Assembly (NCBI RefSeq): GCF_008086045.1
Contig: NZ_VSEY01000009.1
Location: forward strand, 124,001-188,000
Direction of reading: 5' to 3'
From: Nonomuraea sp. PA05
GTDB taxonomy: Bacteria > Actinomycetota > Actinomycetes > Streptosporangiales > Streptosporangiaceae
DNA: 64,000 nucleotides
Shown here: positions 26,228-35,334 of the stretch, piece by piece
Numbering within the stretch: position 1 is the first letter of the stretch
Layout of the letters: every line of letters starts with the position of its first letter
Position numbers and translations under genes: made by a program
The notes under the pieces: generated by a model
Databases searched by the model: none
The model's input: only the letters and a program-made list of their open reading frames with translations
Told to the model about the DNA's origin: nothing

Positions 26228-26497
26228 TTACGGGCGCGTGGTGCGGTGCGGGATGTGCTCTGCGGTGCCGACGTGGTTGCGCTGCTTACGCATGCCGGCC
26301 ATACCCAGCAGGCCGAGCAGGCCAAGCAGGCCCCACAGGCCGGCGTTGCCGCCGCCCTCGTCCCTGTTGTTGTCCTGCGGTGCCGGTGTCACCTGGCTCT
26401 GCGCGACCGGCTCGACAGGCGTGTCCGCCGTTGCCGCGGCGGCCGGTACTAGCGTCAAGAAGAACGCCAGGCCCAGCCCGGTGAGCGTCTTGCGCAT
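26228..26497 (-). CDS. Small WGxxG-type exported protein
   Basis: 89 residues. Signal peptide (about 1-25, AATADT), an acidic/Asn linker, then a hydrophobic LWGLLGLLGLLGMAGMRKQR tail (20 residues), matching the WGxxGxxG family found in actinobacteria. The tail looks like a C-terminal membrane or sorting segment ending in a basic stop-transfer, followed by an unusual extra HVGTAEHIPHRTTRP. Function is unknown. Not obviously linked to its neighbours; ends at its own terminator. Confidence 0.75.
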   Translation of the reverse strand: MRKTLTGLGLAFFLTLVPAAAATADTPVEPVAQSQVTPAPQDNNRDEGGGNAGLWGLLGLLGLLGMAGMRKQRNHVGTAEHIPHRTTRP

Positions 26498-26631
26498 TGG
26501 GTTCCCCCGATCCGGCGGTCTCGATTCAACCGCGGAGACCGCCTATCACGCCTTCCCTGACGAAGGCTTCCGATAGCGGGGCGATCTCCAGATCCCCTGC
26601 TAAAGGGCCATCTACCATCGAGATGGCCGCA

Positions 26632-27480
26632 TCAAACGCCTTCTCCTTCGAGGTGGCGGCCCGGGACGCCCGCACGTACGCGTGCCTCGGAGATTCCGGC
26701 CAGTTCCGCTCTCGCACGCGGGCCGCCGGAACCGGGCTCGGGCCGTACCGGAGGCAGCAGCGTCACCTCCACGACCAGGTCGCGCGTGGCGGTCACCCGC
26801 AGCAGCGACGCGAGCAGCGAGTCGTCGCCGACGAAGCAGGCGCGGGTGGAGGGCAGCGGCCCCTCGCGGTAGCGCAGCGTGGCGGGCCTGACGGCGGCCC
26901 CCGCGTCGATCGCCGCCTGGAACACGGCGGGACGGAACCCGCCCATCTCCCGCCCGCACCACGTGGTTCCCTCGGGGAAGGCGACCACCGTGTCCCCCGC
27001 CCTGAGCGCGCCGGCCACGGCGGCCACCGCGGACGGCAGCGCCATGAGCCGCTCCCTGTCGATGAACAGCGCCCCGGCCCCCGCCACCAGGGTCCTGATC
27101 ACCGGCCACCCGGCGACCTCCTGCTTGGCGAGCGGCCTGGACGGCACCGTGGCGGCGACGACCAGCGGATCGAGCCAGGAGACATGGTTGGCCACGACCA
27201 GCTCACCGGCACCACCTGTCCCGTGAACCTCCAGGCGGATCCCGAGCGCGCGCAGCATCAGCAGCGCCCACAGCCTCGTGAGCCGCGCCCGGGTGAACGA
27301 GCGGGCGACGAGCGCCACGGGCACGCCGCCCAGCACCACCGTGACCGCGGCCAGCAGCCGGGCCGCGCGCCGGACGCGGCCCACTGCGGAGGCCGGGTCC
27401 CCGATGCAGGCCGCGGGCGTGCACGGCCCCATGGGGCGCCACGGGTTGAGCCGCGCGGCGGGCGGCAGGACGGTGCTCAC
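26632..27480 (-). CDS. olsA: Lysophospholipid/lyso-ornithine-lipid O-acyltransferase (PlsC/OlsA-like)
   Basis: 282 residues. One N-terminal membrane segment (about 40-65), then the acyltransferase motifs NHVSWLD (H-x4-D catalytic pair) and FPEGTTW (acyl acceptor binding). GTG start overlaps the stop of the preceding GNAT gene (GTGA). OlsB acylates ornithine on its alpha-amine and OlsA adds the second chain; the coupled gene pair is the reason for calling this OlsA rather than a general PlsC. Confidence 0.82.
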   Translation of the reverse strand: MSTVLPPAARLNPWRPMGPCTPAACIGDPASAVGRVRRAARLLAAVTVVLGGVPVALVARSFTRARLTRLWALLMLRALGIRLEVHGTGGAGELVVANHVSWLDPLVVAATVPSRPLAKQEVAGWPVIRTLVAGAGALFIDRERLMALPSAVAAVAGALRAGDTVVAFPEGTTWCGREMGGFRPAVFQAAIDAGAAVRPATLRYREGPLPSTRACFVGDDSLLASLLRVTATRDLVVEVTLLPPVRPEPGSGGPRARAELAGISEARVRAGVPGRHLEGEGV

Positions 27481-28208
27481 AGCGGCTCGCCGAGGAAGTA
27501 GCGCAGGTAGCGGGCGTTGACGTTGGCCATGGACAGCAACATGAAGAAGTCGGCCGTGCCGAAGTCCGCGTCGTGCGCGGGCTCCCCGCACACCCACGAC
27601 CCCAGCCGCAGGTAGCCGCGCAGCAGCGGCGGCGGCACGAACCGGTCGGGCGGCGCCGCCCGGCCCGGCCGCCACGGCGTGCGCGGGCGCACCCGGTGCT
27701 CCTCGGGGCCGAGCGGCACCCGCTCCATCACGGCGGCGGCCAGCGCGCCCCCGTCGTCGAGCGGCACCGAGCAGCAGCCCGCCAGCCACTGGTGGCCGCC
27801 CGAGACCATGTAGCGGGCGATGCCCGCCCACATCAGGGCCACCACCGCGCCGTCCCGGTGGTCGGGGTGGACGCAGGTGCGGCCGGCCTCCACCAGCCCC
27901 TTCCTGATGGGCCGCAGGTTCGCCAGGTCGAACTCGGCGTCGGAGTAGAGCCGCTCGGCGCGCCCTGGCGGCAGCAGCCGGTACGTCCCCACGACCTCGT
28001 CCCCTGCCCGGACGAGGAGATGGTCGCAGTAGGCGTCGAACCGGTCGGCGTCGAGGCCGGAGACGGGGCTGTCGAGCCGCGCCCCCAACTCCCCGGCGAA
28101 GACCGCGTATCGCAGCCGCTGGGCCGCCTGGAGGTCGGCGGCGCTGGTGGCCATGCCGACCGTGTACCTACCGGTGTCAAGAGAGCCGGTGCCAAGAGAG
28201 ATCGTCAT
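27477..28208 (-). CDS. olsB: Ornithine N-acyltransferase (OlsB-like GNAT)
   Basis: 243 residues. RYAVFAGELGARLDSP, DRFDAYCDHLLVRAGDEVVG and VEAGRTCVHPDHRDG are the GNAT/OlsB hallmarks; VGTYRLLPP follows. Forms lyso-ornithine lipid from acyl-ACP and ornithine at the membrane. ATG at 28208, with a GGAAGGA site about 10 nt upstream. Translationally coupled to OlsA, giving a complete two-gene route to phosphorus-free ornithine lipid. No PhoP box was recognised upstream. Confidence 0.83.
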   Translation of the reverse strand: MTISLGTGSLDTGRYTVGMATSAADLQAAQRLRYAVFAGELGARLDSPVSGLDADRFDAYCDHLLVRAGDEVVGTYRLLPPGRAERLYSDAEFDLANLRPIRKGLVEAGRTCVHPDHRDGAVVALMWAGIARYMVSGGHQWLAGCCSVPLDDGGALAAAVMERVPLGPEEHRVRPRTPWRPGRAAPPDRFVPPPLLRGYLRLGSWVCGEPAHDADFGTADFFMLLSMANVNARYLRYFLGEPL

Positions 28209-28320
28209 GGGCGCGCGTCCTTCCCTGAAGGGTCCTCGCGCCAATGTCGACATGCGGACATGACATCCACGTCTCACGTTGGGGGCAGCCAGGCGACCTG
28301 GAGAAAAAATCGTCCGACGG

Positions 28321-28935
28321 TCAGCCCGGCGCGTCCAGTTCGGCGGCCCGCCGCAGGTCCTTGGGACGGCCGATGGCGCGGCGCATCCGGATCAGGTCCT
28401 CCCGTGAGGCGTAGTGAACCTCCAGGCCGCCGGGGCCGGACGCGGTGAGCGCGCGGCCGAGGAACTCGCGGGCGTCGAGGTCCCCCCAGGGGAGCGCCGG
28501 GGTGCAGCAGTCGCCACCGGCTCCGGTCGCGGTGAACTCCACCTTGGGGCGCAGGAACGACTCGGGGCGCAGCGGCAGCGCGTCGCCCTTCTCGCCGGTG
28601 AGCCGGGCGTCCACGGAGGCGAAGGCGGCCGCCAGGGCGGGGGCGTGGGCGGGGTCGCCGTCCCAGAGCAGGTCGAGGTCGCCGGTCAGCTCGGTGGAGC
28701 CGTGCATGATGCCGGCGACCTGCCCGATCACCACGGCCCGCACGCCGTTGCGGTGGAGGGCTTCGAGCAGGGGGAACGGGTCGAAGCCGCGGGCGCCGTC
28801 CGTGCCGATGGTGCCGGTGTCGTCGTCGGCGTCCTGGTGGCCCAGGCCGGTCCCGGTCCTGTTCCCTGCCAGTTCGCGGATGCGGTGGGCGGCGGTGCTG
28901 AGTCGTCGCAGTGGATCATCGAACATCCGCCACAT
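28321..28935 (-). CDS. Nucleotidyltransferase-like protein of unknown role
   Basis: 204 residues. The centre reads VVIGQVAGIMHGSTELTGDLDLLWDGD (quoted in parts: GQVAGIMHGST, GDLDLLWDGD), which fits a minimal nucleotidyltransferase G-S-x-D-x-D core with Gly/Ser before the Asp pair. A basic C-terminal helix RMRRAIGRPKDLRRAAEL resembles the helix that follows the core in antitoxin-like NTases. ATG at 28935 or 28926; neither has a clear ribosome site. No toxin partner is adjacent. Specific function is not claimed. Confidence 0.7.
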   Translation of the reverse strand: MWRMFDDPLRRLSTAAHRIRELAGNRTGTGLGHQDADDDTGTIGTDGARGFDPFPLLEALHRNGVRAVVIGQVAGIMHGSTELTGDLDLLWDGDPAHAPALAAAFASVDARLTGEKGDALPLRPESFLRPKVEFTATGAGGDCCTPALPWGDLDAREFLGRALTASGPGGLEVHYASREDLIRMRRAIGRPKDLRRAAELDAPG

Positions 28936-28945
28936 TCAACACCGT

Positions 28946-30076
28946 TCACCAGGCCGCGCGCGGCGGTTCGCCCTTCTGCGGGGCGATCGGGACCGAGGTG
29001 GCGGTGCCGTCGGCGAGAGTGACCCGGTGGGCGCGCCCGCCGTGCACGTACAGGAGGTGCTCGCCCGTCCCCTCGACGCTGAAGCGCAGGCTCAGCGACG
29101 CGCCGGGCGGCAGCTCGGGCCGGGCCAGGACGCGCGCGGGCCCGCCCGACACGGCGACGCGCTCGACGGTGTGCCCGGCCGCGTAGATCAGCGCGGCACC
29201 GTCGGGGGTGTGGGCGACGGACTCGATCAGCCGGACGCCCTCGGCGTTCATGACGGTCCTGGAGGTGGCGCCCTCCAGGACGGTGCCCGCGCGGGTGAGG
29301 TCGAGCACGGCGATGGCCCGGCCACCCGTCACGTACGCGAGCGACCGGCCGTCCGGCGCCCAGGACAGGCCGCTCACCATCGAGTGCGTCTTCGTCGTCC
29401 AGTCCCTGCGCCGGCCGGTGGCGACGTCGAGCACCGAGATCTTGGCGCCGCCGCCGAGCAGCGGCGTGGCGTAGGCCAGCCGGGTGCCGTCGGCGCTCAG
29501 CGCCAGGTCGTAGATCAGGCGCAGCTCGTCGGGGCCGGTCTGCGTGACGGCCACCGGCTCGCCCGGCCGCCCGTCCTCGCCGAGCCGCACCAGGAAGAAG
29601 ACGATGGCCGGGTCCCGGCGGCCGGTCCAGCCGGCGATGGCGAACGTGCGGTTGTCCCGGGCGGCGGCCACGAGGTGCCAGGAGCTCTCGACGCCGGGCG
29701 GGAGCGGCACGTCCGCGACGAACTCGCCGGTCTCCGCGTCGTGGACGGCGGGCTTGACCGGCGTCTGCCCGGCGGTCTTCGAGTCGCGGGGGAAACGGGC
29801 GACGGGGGCTCCCGCCGAGACGAAGAACCGGGGCTCGCCCGTCGGCGCGAGCGGCGCTCCTGTCGCCATGGGGTCGGCCAGGGAGGTGGCCGGCGGGTAG
29901 GGGTGGTGGACGGCGGGGCCCGTGGTCCGGTGCCCGGGCTCGGGCGGCATCGTCGTGGACGACGACGGCGACGGCGCGCCCACCAGCGCGACGCGGTCCG
30001 TGGCTGGATCCGCGCAGGCGGAGGACAGGAGTGCCAGGGCTAAACCGGCCAGGACGACGGACGGTGAAGTGCGCAT
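28946..30076 (-). CDS. Secreted lipoprotein with TolB/WD40-like beta-propeller
   Basis: 376 residues. Signal with lipobox SSAC (Cys about 22), a Pro/Ser linker to about 60, then repeated propeller blades containing ALSADGTRLAYAT, SWAPDGRSLAYV and HTPDGAALIYAA (the S-x-D-G-x-x-L-A/I-Y pattern). Such proteins act as anchored scaffolds or sensors; no enzyme motif was seen. Starts 65 bp downstream of the GNAT stop, on the same strand, and ends 11 bp from the nucleotidyltransferase start. Confidence 0.82.
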   Translation of the reverse strand: MRTSPSVVLAGLALALLSSACADPATDRVALVGAPSPSSSTTMPPEPGHRTTGPAVHHPYPPATSLADPMATGAPLAPTGEPRFFVSAGAPVARFPRDSKTAGQTPVKPAVHDAETGEFVADVPLPPGVESSWHLVAAARDNRTFAIAGWTGRRDPAIVFFLVRLGEDGRPGEPVAVTQTGPDELRLIYDLALSADGTRLAYATPLLGGGAKISVLDVATGRRRDWTTKTHSMVSGLSWAPDGRSLAYVTGGRAIAVLDLTRAGTVLEGATSRTVMNAEGVRLIESVAHTPDGAALIYAAGHTVERVAVSGGPARVLARPELPPGASLSLRFSVEGTGEHLLYVHGGRAHRVTLADGTATSVPIAPQKGEPPRAAW

Positions 30077-30099
30077 GTCACGATCATCGTATGAACGCG

Positions 30100-30133
30100 G
30101 CGGCATCGCCACCGCCGGAAGTGGCGATGCCGC
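30100..30133 (-). terminator. Hairpin terminator of the GNAT gene
   Basis: Perfect 13-bp stem (30100-30112 against 30121-30133), 8 bp past the GNAT stop at 30141. Confidence 0.75.
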
Positions 30134-30140
30134 GCCCGGT

Positions 30141-30641
30141 CTAGCCCGCGGTGAAGGAGATCCACACGTCAGGCGGCACGTCGGGCCGGTTCGGCACGGC
30201 CAGCCGCTCCTCCGTCCACGCGGCCCCGGCGACCTCCGTGGCCACCCGCCGCCAGAACGCGACGGCGCCCGCGTTCGAGTCCTGGAAGGCGACCCGCCAC
30301 GGGCCGGGATGGCGGGAGATCACCTCGCGCACGACGGTCGTCCCGACGCCGGACCTGCGCGCGCCGCGTACCACGAAGAAGCTGTTCAGCACCCGGGCGG
30401 GCCCGGACAGCGCGCGCACGAACGCGAACCCGACCGGCGAGTCGCCGCTGGTGAACAGGTAGGCCGCCCAGTCGTCGTGGGTGAGCGCCGAGCGCAGCCG
30501 GTCGCTGTGGTAGGTGCCGTCGGCGCTGGGCAGGCCGCCCTGGAAGTCGGCCATGTCATGGCGGAACATGAGCCAGAGGCGTTCGATCGCGGGGCGGTCG
30601 GCGGCCGTCAACGGCCGCACGGTCACATTGATTGTGGTCAT
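30141..30641 (-). CDS. GNAT family N-acetyltransferase
   Basis: 166 residues. VRPLTAADRPAIERLWLMF at the N-terminus; GFAFVRALSGP strand; VVRGARRSGVGTTVVREVI is the acetyl-CoA pyrophosphate loop (R-x-x-G-x-G); VAFQDSNAGAVAFWRRVA is the C-terminal motif. Acetyl acceptor is unknown. The start sits only 10 nt below a strong hairpin that ends the M14 gene, so it must have its own promoter within or after that hairpin, or is read through. Confidence 0.88.
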   Translation of the reverse strand: MTTINVTVRPLTAADRPAIERLWLMFRHDMADFQGGLPSADGTYHSDRLRSALTHDDWAAYLFTSGDSPVGFAFVRALSGPARVLNSFFVVRGARRSGVGTTVVREVISRHPGPWRVAFQDSNAGAVAFWRRVATEVAGAAWTEERLAVPNRPDVPPDVWISFTAG

Positions 30642-30650
30642 GAAAACGAC

Positions 30651-30680
30651 TTTCCGGCCGGGAGCGAACCCGGCCGGAAA
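30651..30680 (-). terminator. Hairpin terminator of the M14 pair
   Basis: Perfect 12-bp stem TTTCCGGCCGGG/CCCGGCCGGAAA with a 6-nt loop, 22 bp past the stop at 30702. Confidence 0.8.
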
Positions 30681-30701
30681 GGTAGAACATAGCAGGTTCG
30701 A

Positions 30702-33251
30702 TCATGGAGTGCCGACGGCGGCCCCCGTCACCGAGGACGACCAGTACAACGCCCTGGCCACCTGCGCGAACAGGCCCTTGGGATGGTTGCGGAACATCGG
30801 CTCGGTGCCGAACAGCACCACGGCCGCGCCCCGCTCGTCCCTGCCGCTGACGACGGCCGCCTGCCCTCTGGCGTCCTCCTGGCCGCCGCCCGAGCCGTCG
30901 TCCCTGGGCCGCCAGTGGCCGGCGACCAGCGGGCCGTCCGCCGCGTACGACTGCTCGACCGTGACCTCGGCGCCGAGGCCGGTGAACCAGAGCGGCGAGT
31001 ACACGAACGAGTACGCGGGCAGGTCACCGTTCGCGGACACGGTGCGGACCACGCCGTTGCCGTCGCTGTTGCCCGCGACCGTGGTGGCGGTGAGCAGACC
31101 GGCCGCGGTGTTGAAGGTCGCGCCCGTCCGGCCCCGGGTGATGACGCCGCCGGTGGCGAGGAACGCGTCGAGCGCCGTCCTGGCCGCCGGGTTGAGCCCC
31201 GCGTGACTGAGGCCGCTGGAGACGTACAGGACGTCCGTGCCGCTCCAGTCGAAGCCCGCGTTCAGCACGCCGGTGGAGACGGGCGTGACGGCGAAGCCCA
31301 ACTCGCGCAGCGTGAACAGCTCGTCGGCGGACGCGGCGGCGGCGACGCGCACCGGCGCGAGCGGGACGCCGGTGGTCGGCCCCCCGGCGGTGAAGGCGAC
31401 GCCGTAGCGGTCGGCGACGGCCCTGGCGGCCTGCCTGGCGGAGGCCGGGACGATCGCCCCGCCGCTCCCCCACGTCACCGCGACGCCCTGGGCGAGCAGG
31501 TCGTTGAGCGCCCTGACCTCCTTGGCGTCGGTGACGCGCAGCGCGAGCGGGCCGGGGGTGCGCGGCACGGAGCCGGTCGGGGCGGCGGCCTTGACCGGCT
31601 CGGTACGCGCCCGCAACGACTCGACCGGCTCGACCGTGGCGCCCCACAGCAGGGCGTGGCTCCAGCCGGAGATGTCGTACATGGCGCCGACCCTGGGTGA
31701 GATGTCCGCGCCCGGCTCCAGCATGACGTTGGCCAGGCCGCGTTTCGGCTGGCGCATGTCCACGACGTACGAGCCCGCCGGGTACGTCCTGCCGCCCGAG
31801 CGGAACGCGGACTCGGCCCGCTCGACCCGCACGTCGTTCGCGATCAGATGGTCGACCAGGCGGGCGGCGGCCGTGGCCGAGCGCTGCCCGGCCCCGGACG
31901 GGATGACGTACCCGCGCGGGAACGTGGTGGTGTAGACGTCCTCGGGCCCGAAGCCGGGCACGATGCCGAGCGGCACGACCTTCGACGGCTCGCCCGCCGC
32001 GCCGCGCCTGAACACCTCGATCTGGTCGGCGATCAGCCGGTCGTGCCTGGCGCGCACGAAGCCGTAGGTGGCGCGCACGGCGGCGGCGGCCACGTCGGTG
32101 TTGATGGCCGAGCGGCGGCGCAGCTCCTCGACCGGCTCGGTGCTGTAGGCGGGCTCGTTGACGTCGAGGGGGATCTCCACGGTGTGCGCGGCGACCGTGC
32201 CGTGGAAGGGGGCGTACTGCGGGGTGAAGATGGGCGGCCAGTCGTCCCAGCCGTCCGTGGAGTCGCGGAACGGGATCTGCACCGGCTCCACGCCGTCCTT
32301 CTGCGGGGTGTAGCCGAGCGCGTTGACGGCGGCCTCCATGCCCAGGCCGTTGGCGTAGGTGTGGGTGATGAACAGGTCGTACTCGTAGTTGGCGCCGTGC
32401 GGCGGGGTGGTCGGCTCGATGAGCGTGCCGTTGACGTAGCCGTGCAGGTCGAGCAGGGCGACCGGCTGGGTGTCCATGATCGCCTGGCGCATGGCGCGCG
32501 CCTCGGGCTGGGAGGCGGTGACGAAGTCGCGGTTCAGGTCGAAGCCGGCGCCGTTCTGGCGCACGCCGTTGACGCGGCCGTCGGGGTTGGCGGTGACGTT
32601 GAAGTACAGGCGGGTGCGGGCGAGCAGGGCCGCGACCGCCGGGTCGGTGCTGGTGGCGAGCTGCTCGATGGTACGCAGGGAGGCGTCCGTGCCCTCCCAC
32701 TCGTTGCCGTGGATGTTGGCGTTGACGAAGATCGGCGCCTTGTACCGCGCGGCCAGGCCGCGGTCCCTGGCGGCGGCGGCCGGGTCGTTCTCGATGCGCT
32801 CGCGGATGCGGGCCTGCTCGCGGGCCCGCGCGGCGCTCTCCGGCTCGGTGACGGTGACGAGGTAGAGGTCGCGGCCCTGGTACGAGCGGCCGATGATCTC
32901 CGCGCTGACCCGGTTGCTGCGCCGCTGCAGCTCGTTGAGCCTGGGCGCGATGCCGTGGTACGGCACCAGGCCCAGCTTGATCGAAGAGTCGGCCGGGTTC
33001 TCCGGCGGCAGCGGCAGGCGGGTCTGCCGCGGGTAGCCGCGGTCGTGGGAGTGCCCGTACGGCTGCGCCTCAGGAAGGGCGGCGGCGTCGAGGGCGGCCG
33101 CCTGCTCGGGCACGCCCGCGGCGACGTCGTTGCGCTCGGGACCGTTGCCGAAGTCCCGCGCGGGCGGGGCCGACGGGCCGGGAGCGGCGGAGGCGGGCGA
33201 GGGGACGGCGAGGAAGGCGACCGCGAGGGCCGCGGCCAGGAGGCGGCGCAT
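30702..33251 (-). CDS. Secreted M14-type zinc carboxypeptidase, long form
   Basis: 849 residues. Signal peptide (about 1-22, ASAA), then an M14 domain with zinc-binding HxxE in NANIHGNEWEGTDA, third His in LDLHGYVNG and catalytic Glu in AAHTVEIPLDV. The last about 350 residues contain a DUF4350/glutamine-amidotransferase-like fold (GVAVTWGSGGAIV, VVLFGTEPMFRNHPKGLF). Starts at ATG, overlapping the preceding M14 stop by 1 nt. Probable extracellular peptide or peptidoglycan-peptide trimming; substrate unknown. Confidence 0.88.
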   Translation of the reverse strand: MRRLLAAALAVAFLAVPSPASAAPGPSAPPARDFGNGPERNDVAAGVPEQAAALDAAALPEAQPYGHSHDRGYPRQTRLPLPPENPADSSIKLGLVPYHGIAPRLNELQRRSNRVSAEIIGRSYQGRDLYLVTVTEPESAARAREQARIRERIENDPAAAARDRGLAARYKAPIFVNANIHGNEWEGTDASLRTIEQLATSTDPAVAALLARTRLYFNVTANPDGRVNGVRQNGAGFDLNRDFVTASQPEARAMRQAIMDTQPVALLDLHGYVNGTLIEPTTPPHGANYEYDLFITHTYANGLGMEAAVNALGYTPQKDGVEPVQIPFRDSTDGWDDWPPIFTPQYAPFHGTVAAHTVEIPLDVNEPAYSTEPVEELRRRSAINTDVAAAAVRATYGFVRARHDRLIADQIEVFRRGAAGEPSKVVPLGIVPGFGPEDVYTTTFPRGYVIPSGAGQRSATAAARLVDHLIANDVRVERAESAFRSGGRTYPAGSYVVDMRQPKRGLANVMLEPGADISPRVGAMYDISGWSHALLWGATVEPVESLRARTEPVKAAAPTGSVPRTPGPLALRVTDAKEVRALNDLLAQGVAVTWGSGGAIVPASARQAARAVADRYGVAFTAGGPTTGVPLAPVRVAAAASADELFTLRELGFAVTPVSTGVLNAGFDWSGTDVLYVSSGLSHAGLNPAARTALDAFLATGGVITRGRTGATFNTAAGLLTATTVAGNSDGNGVVRTVSANGDLPAYSFVYSPLWFTGLGAEVTVEQSYAADGPLVAGHWRPRDDGSGGGQEDARGQAAVVSGRDERGAAVVLFGTEPMFRNHPKGLFAQVARALYWSSSVTGAAVGTP

Positions 33252-35284
33252 CAGCGCTCCCTGTAGTCGGCGGCGATCCCGATGAGCGAGATCAGGCCGG
33301 AGGCGAACTCCATCGCCTCCGCGTGGCCCTCCTCGAACGGCGGCTGGAAGCCGACGCCCTCCCACGTGCCGGTCGCCGGGTTCCACAGGTCGGCGCCGAC
33401 CTCGAAGTCCCAGCCGTAGACGCCGTAGTCGTACCAGAGCTCGTCGGCGGAGTTCCCGGCCGCCGAGTACAGCACGTCCGTGACGGGCCCGGTCTGCTGC
33501 GGCCAGATGACGGTGCCGCGCTCGGCGGCGATGGCCTGCTCGATGGTGCGGGCCGAGCGCAGGAAGTAGGCCAGCTCCTGCTCCGTGGGCCTGGGCAGGG
33601 TCACGCGGCCGTCCAGCTTGTACGCGCCGGGAGGCCACATGAAGAAGCCGCCGTAGCTGTGCACGTTCATGGCGAAGCGGATGTTGCGGTACTTCTGCGC
33701 CAGCCAGATGACGTTGCGGCTCTCGGGCTCGGAGTGCTCGCCGGGGCCCGCGTACGTGCCGCTCTGGCAGTTGGCCGAGGCGCCGAAGTAGCCGTCGGTC
33801 AGCGAGCCGACGGCGTAGTTGCGGTTGACGTCCACGCCCCACGTGTTGCGCAGCGCCGGGTCGGACTGCTGCGCCGGGCAGTGGTTCGTCATGTTCTTCC
33901 GCTGGGAGTTGAAGTCGTAGAAGCTGTAGTTCGCGCCGTCGGGGTTGACGGTCGGCACGATGAAGATGTCGGTGCGCTCCAGCAGCCGGCGCGTGGCCCT
34001 GTCGCGGGCGTAGTTGCGCAGCAGCCGCTCGGCCGCCTCGATCGTGACCAGCGGCGTCACCCATTCCCTGGCGTGCTCCTGGGAGTAGGCGAGCACGCCG
34101 GTGCGCGAGCCGTCGCGGCGCTCGCCGATGCGCAGCGCGAGCACCTGCGCGGGCGCGCGGGAGACGTCGGCCGGGGCGTTGAGGAAGTCGTCGAGCTGGA
34201 CGGCCGGCGCGGGCGCCAGCACGCCCGCCCCCGGGTCGGTGCGGTAGAGGGAGGCCCTGACCGGGATGCCGGGCACGGCGTTGACGGCCGCGACCACCTG
34301 GGCGGCGGTGCTGACCGCCGTGCCTGAGCCGTCGGTGGCCAGGCTGACGGTGATCAGCTTGCCGTTGACGGTGACCTGCAGCGGCCGGTCGGGCGTGCCG
34401 GGCGTGACCAGCTCGACGGACAGGTCGTTGCCGCCCTCGGAGCCGTACGCGGCCGAGGTGAACACGACGGCGGCGCCGGGCGGCGTGCCGATCAGCGCCT
34501 GGGCGTGCCTGCGGTAGCCGTTCGTCCTGTACGGCAGCGCGATCAGGTCGGTGAGCCTGGGGAACTGCCGGTGCAGCGCCTTGATGCGCTCGTTGAGCTG
34601 GGCCGGCGGCATGTACTGAGTGACGAAGTCCTTCTGGTAGCCGCGGCCGGTGTGGCCGGGGCGTTCGCCGTCGGGCCATTCCCTGACCCGGGCGTCCGCC
34701 TTGCCGCCGCCGGTGGAGGTGACGGTGATCCGCTGCGGCTGGTCGCCGGCCGGGACGGGGGTGCTGAACTGGTGTCCCAGGTACGCGCCGGCGTCCACGT
34801 ACGCGATCATCTCCGCCTGGCCGGTCGTGCCGCGCCTGCCCTGCCAGGTGACGGTGAGCGTGGCGGCCTGGGCCGCGCTGCTGCTGGCCTCGACGGACAG
34901 GAAGTACCCGTCGCGGGACTTGAACCAGACCGCCCGCTCGACCACGATCTGGTCCTGCTGCGTGGCGGTGGTGGCCTTGCGGGCCGCCTGCGGCGCCTGC
35001 CCGGACGCCTTGGTCACGCCCTCGGGCAGGGTGGCGAGCTGGCTCGGGGTGAGGACCGCGTCGACGCGGACGCTGCCGTCCGCCTGCGGGCGGACCCGTT
35101 CGGTGAGGTCGGCGCCGGAGGCGACCAGCCGCTCCATGGCGGCCGCGTCCGGCACGGACAAGGTGACCAGGGAGACCGGCTCGGGGTCGGCCGGTCCGGC
35201 GACCGCCGGGATCGATGGCGCCGGTGCCAGGAATGCCGTGACGGCGATCAGCAGAACGACCGTGGACGCCCGTAAGCCATGCAT
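33251..35284 (-). CDS. Secreted M14 zinc carboxypeptidase with inserted domain
   Basis: 677 residues. Signal peptide (about 1-29), N-terminal pro-like region, then an M14 domain that is interrupted: between about 270 and 370 there is an insertion reading SEGGNDLSVELVTPGTPD and TAAQVVAAVNAVPGIPVRAS, like phage-tail-type beta domains. Zinc ligands are in YSQEHAREWVTP and NVHSYGGFFMWPP; catalytic Glu is in WDFEVGADLW. Coupled to the longer M14 gene (TGATG), so the two are probably secreted together. Confidence 0.88.
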   Translation of the reverse strand: MHGLRASTVVLLIAVTAFLAPAPSIPAVAGPADPEPVSLVTLSVPDAAAMERLVASGADLTERVRPQADGSVRVDAVLTPSQLATLPEGVTKASGQAPQAARKATTATQQDQIVVERAVWFKSRDGYFLSVEASSSAAQAATLTVTWQGRRGTTGQAEMIAYVDAGAYLGHQFSTPVPAGDQPQRITVTSTGGGKADARVREWPDGERPGHTGRGYQKDFVTQYMPPAQLNERIKALHRQFPRLTDLIALPYRTNGYRRHAQALIGTPPGAAVVFTSAAYGSEGGNDLSVELVTPGTPDRPLQVTVNGKLITVSLATDGSGTAVSTAAQVVAAVNAVPGIPVRASLYRTDPGAGVLAPAPAVQLDDFLNAPADVSRAPAQVLALRIGERRDGSRTGVLAYSQEHAREWVTPLVTIEAAERLLRNYARDRATRRLLERTDIFIVPTVNPDGANYSFYDFNSQRKNMTNHCPAQQSDPALRNTWGVDVNRNYAVGSLTDGYFGASANCQSGTYAGPGEHSEPESRNVIWLAQKYRNIRFAMNVHSYGGFFMWPPGAYKLDGRVTLPRPTEQELAYFLRSARTIEQAIAAERGTVIWPQQTGPVTDVLYSAAGNSADELWYDYGVYGWDFEVGADLWNPATGTWEGVGFQPPFEEGHAEAMEFASGLISLIGIAADYRER

Positions 35285-35334
35285 GTGCCCCTCCAGGAAG
35301 ATCCCTTCTGGGGCTCATTGAAAGCCGACAATCC

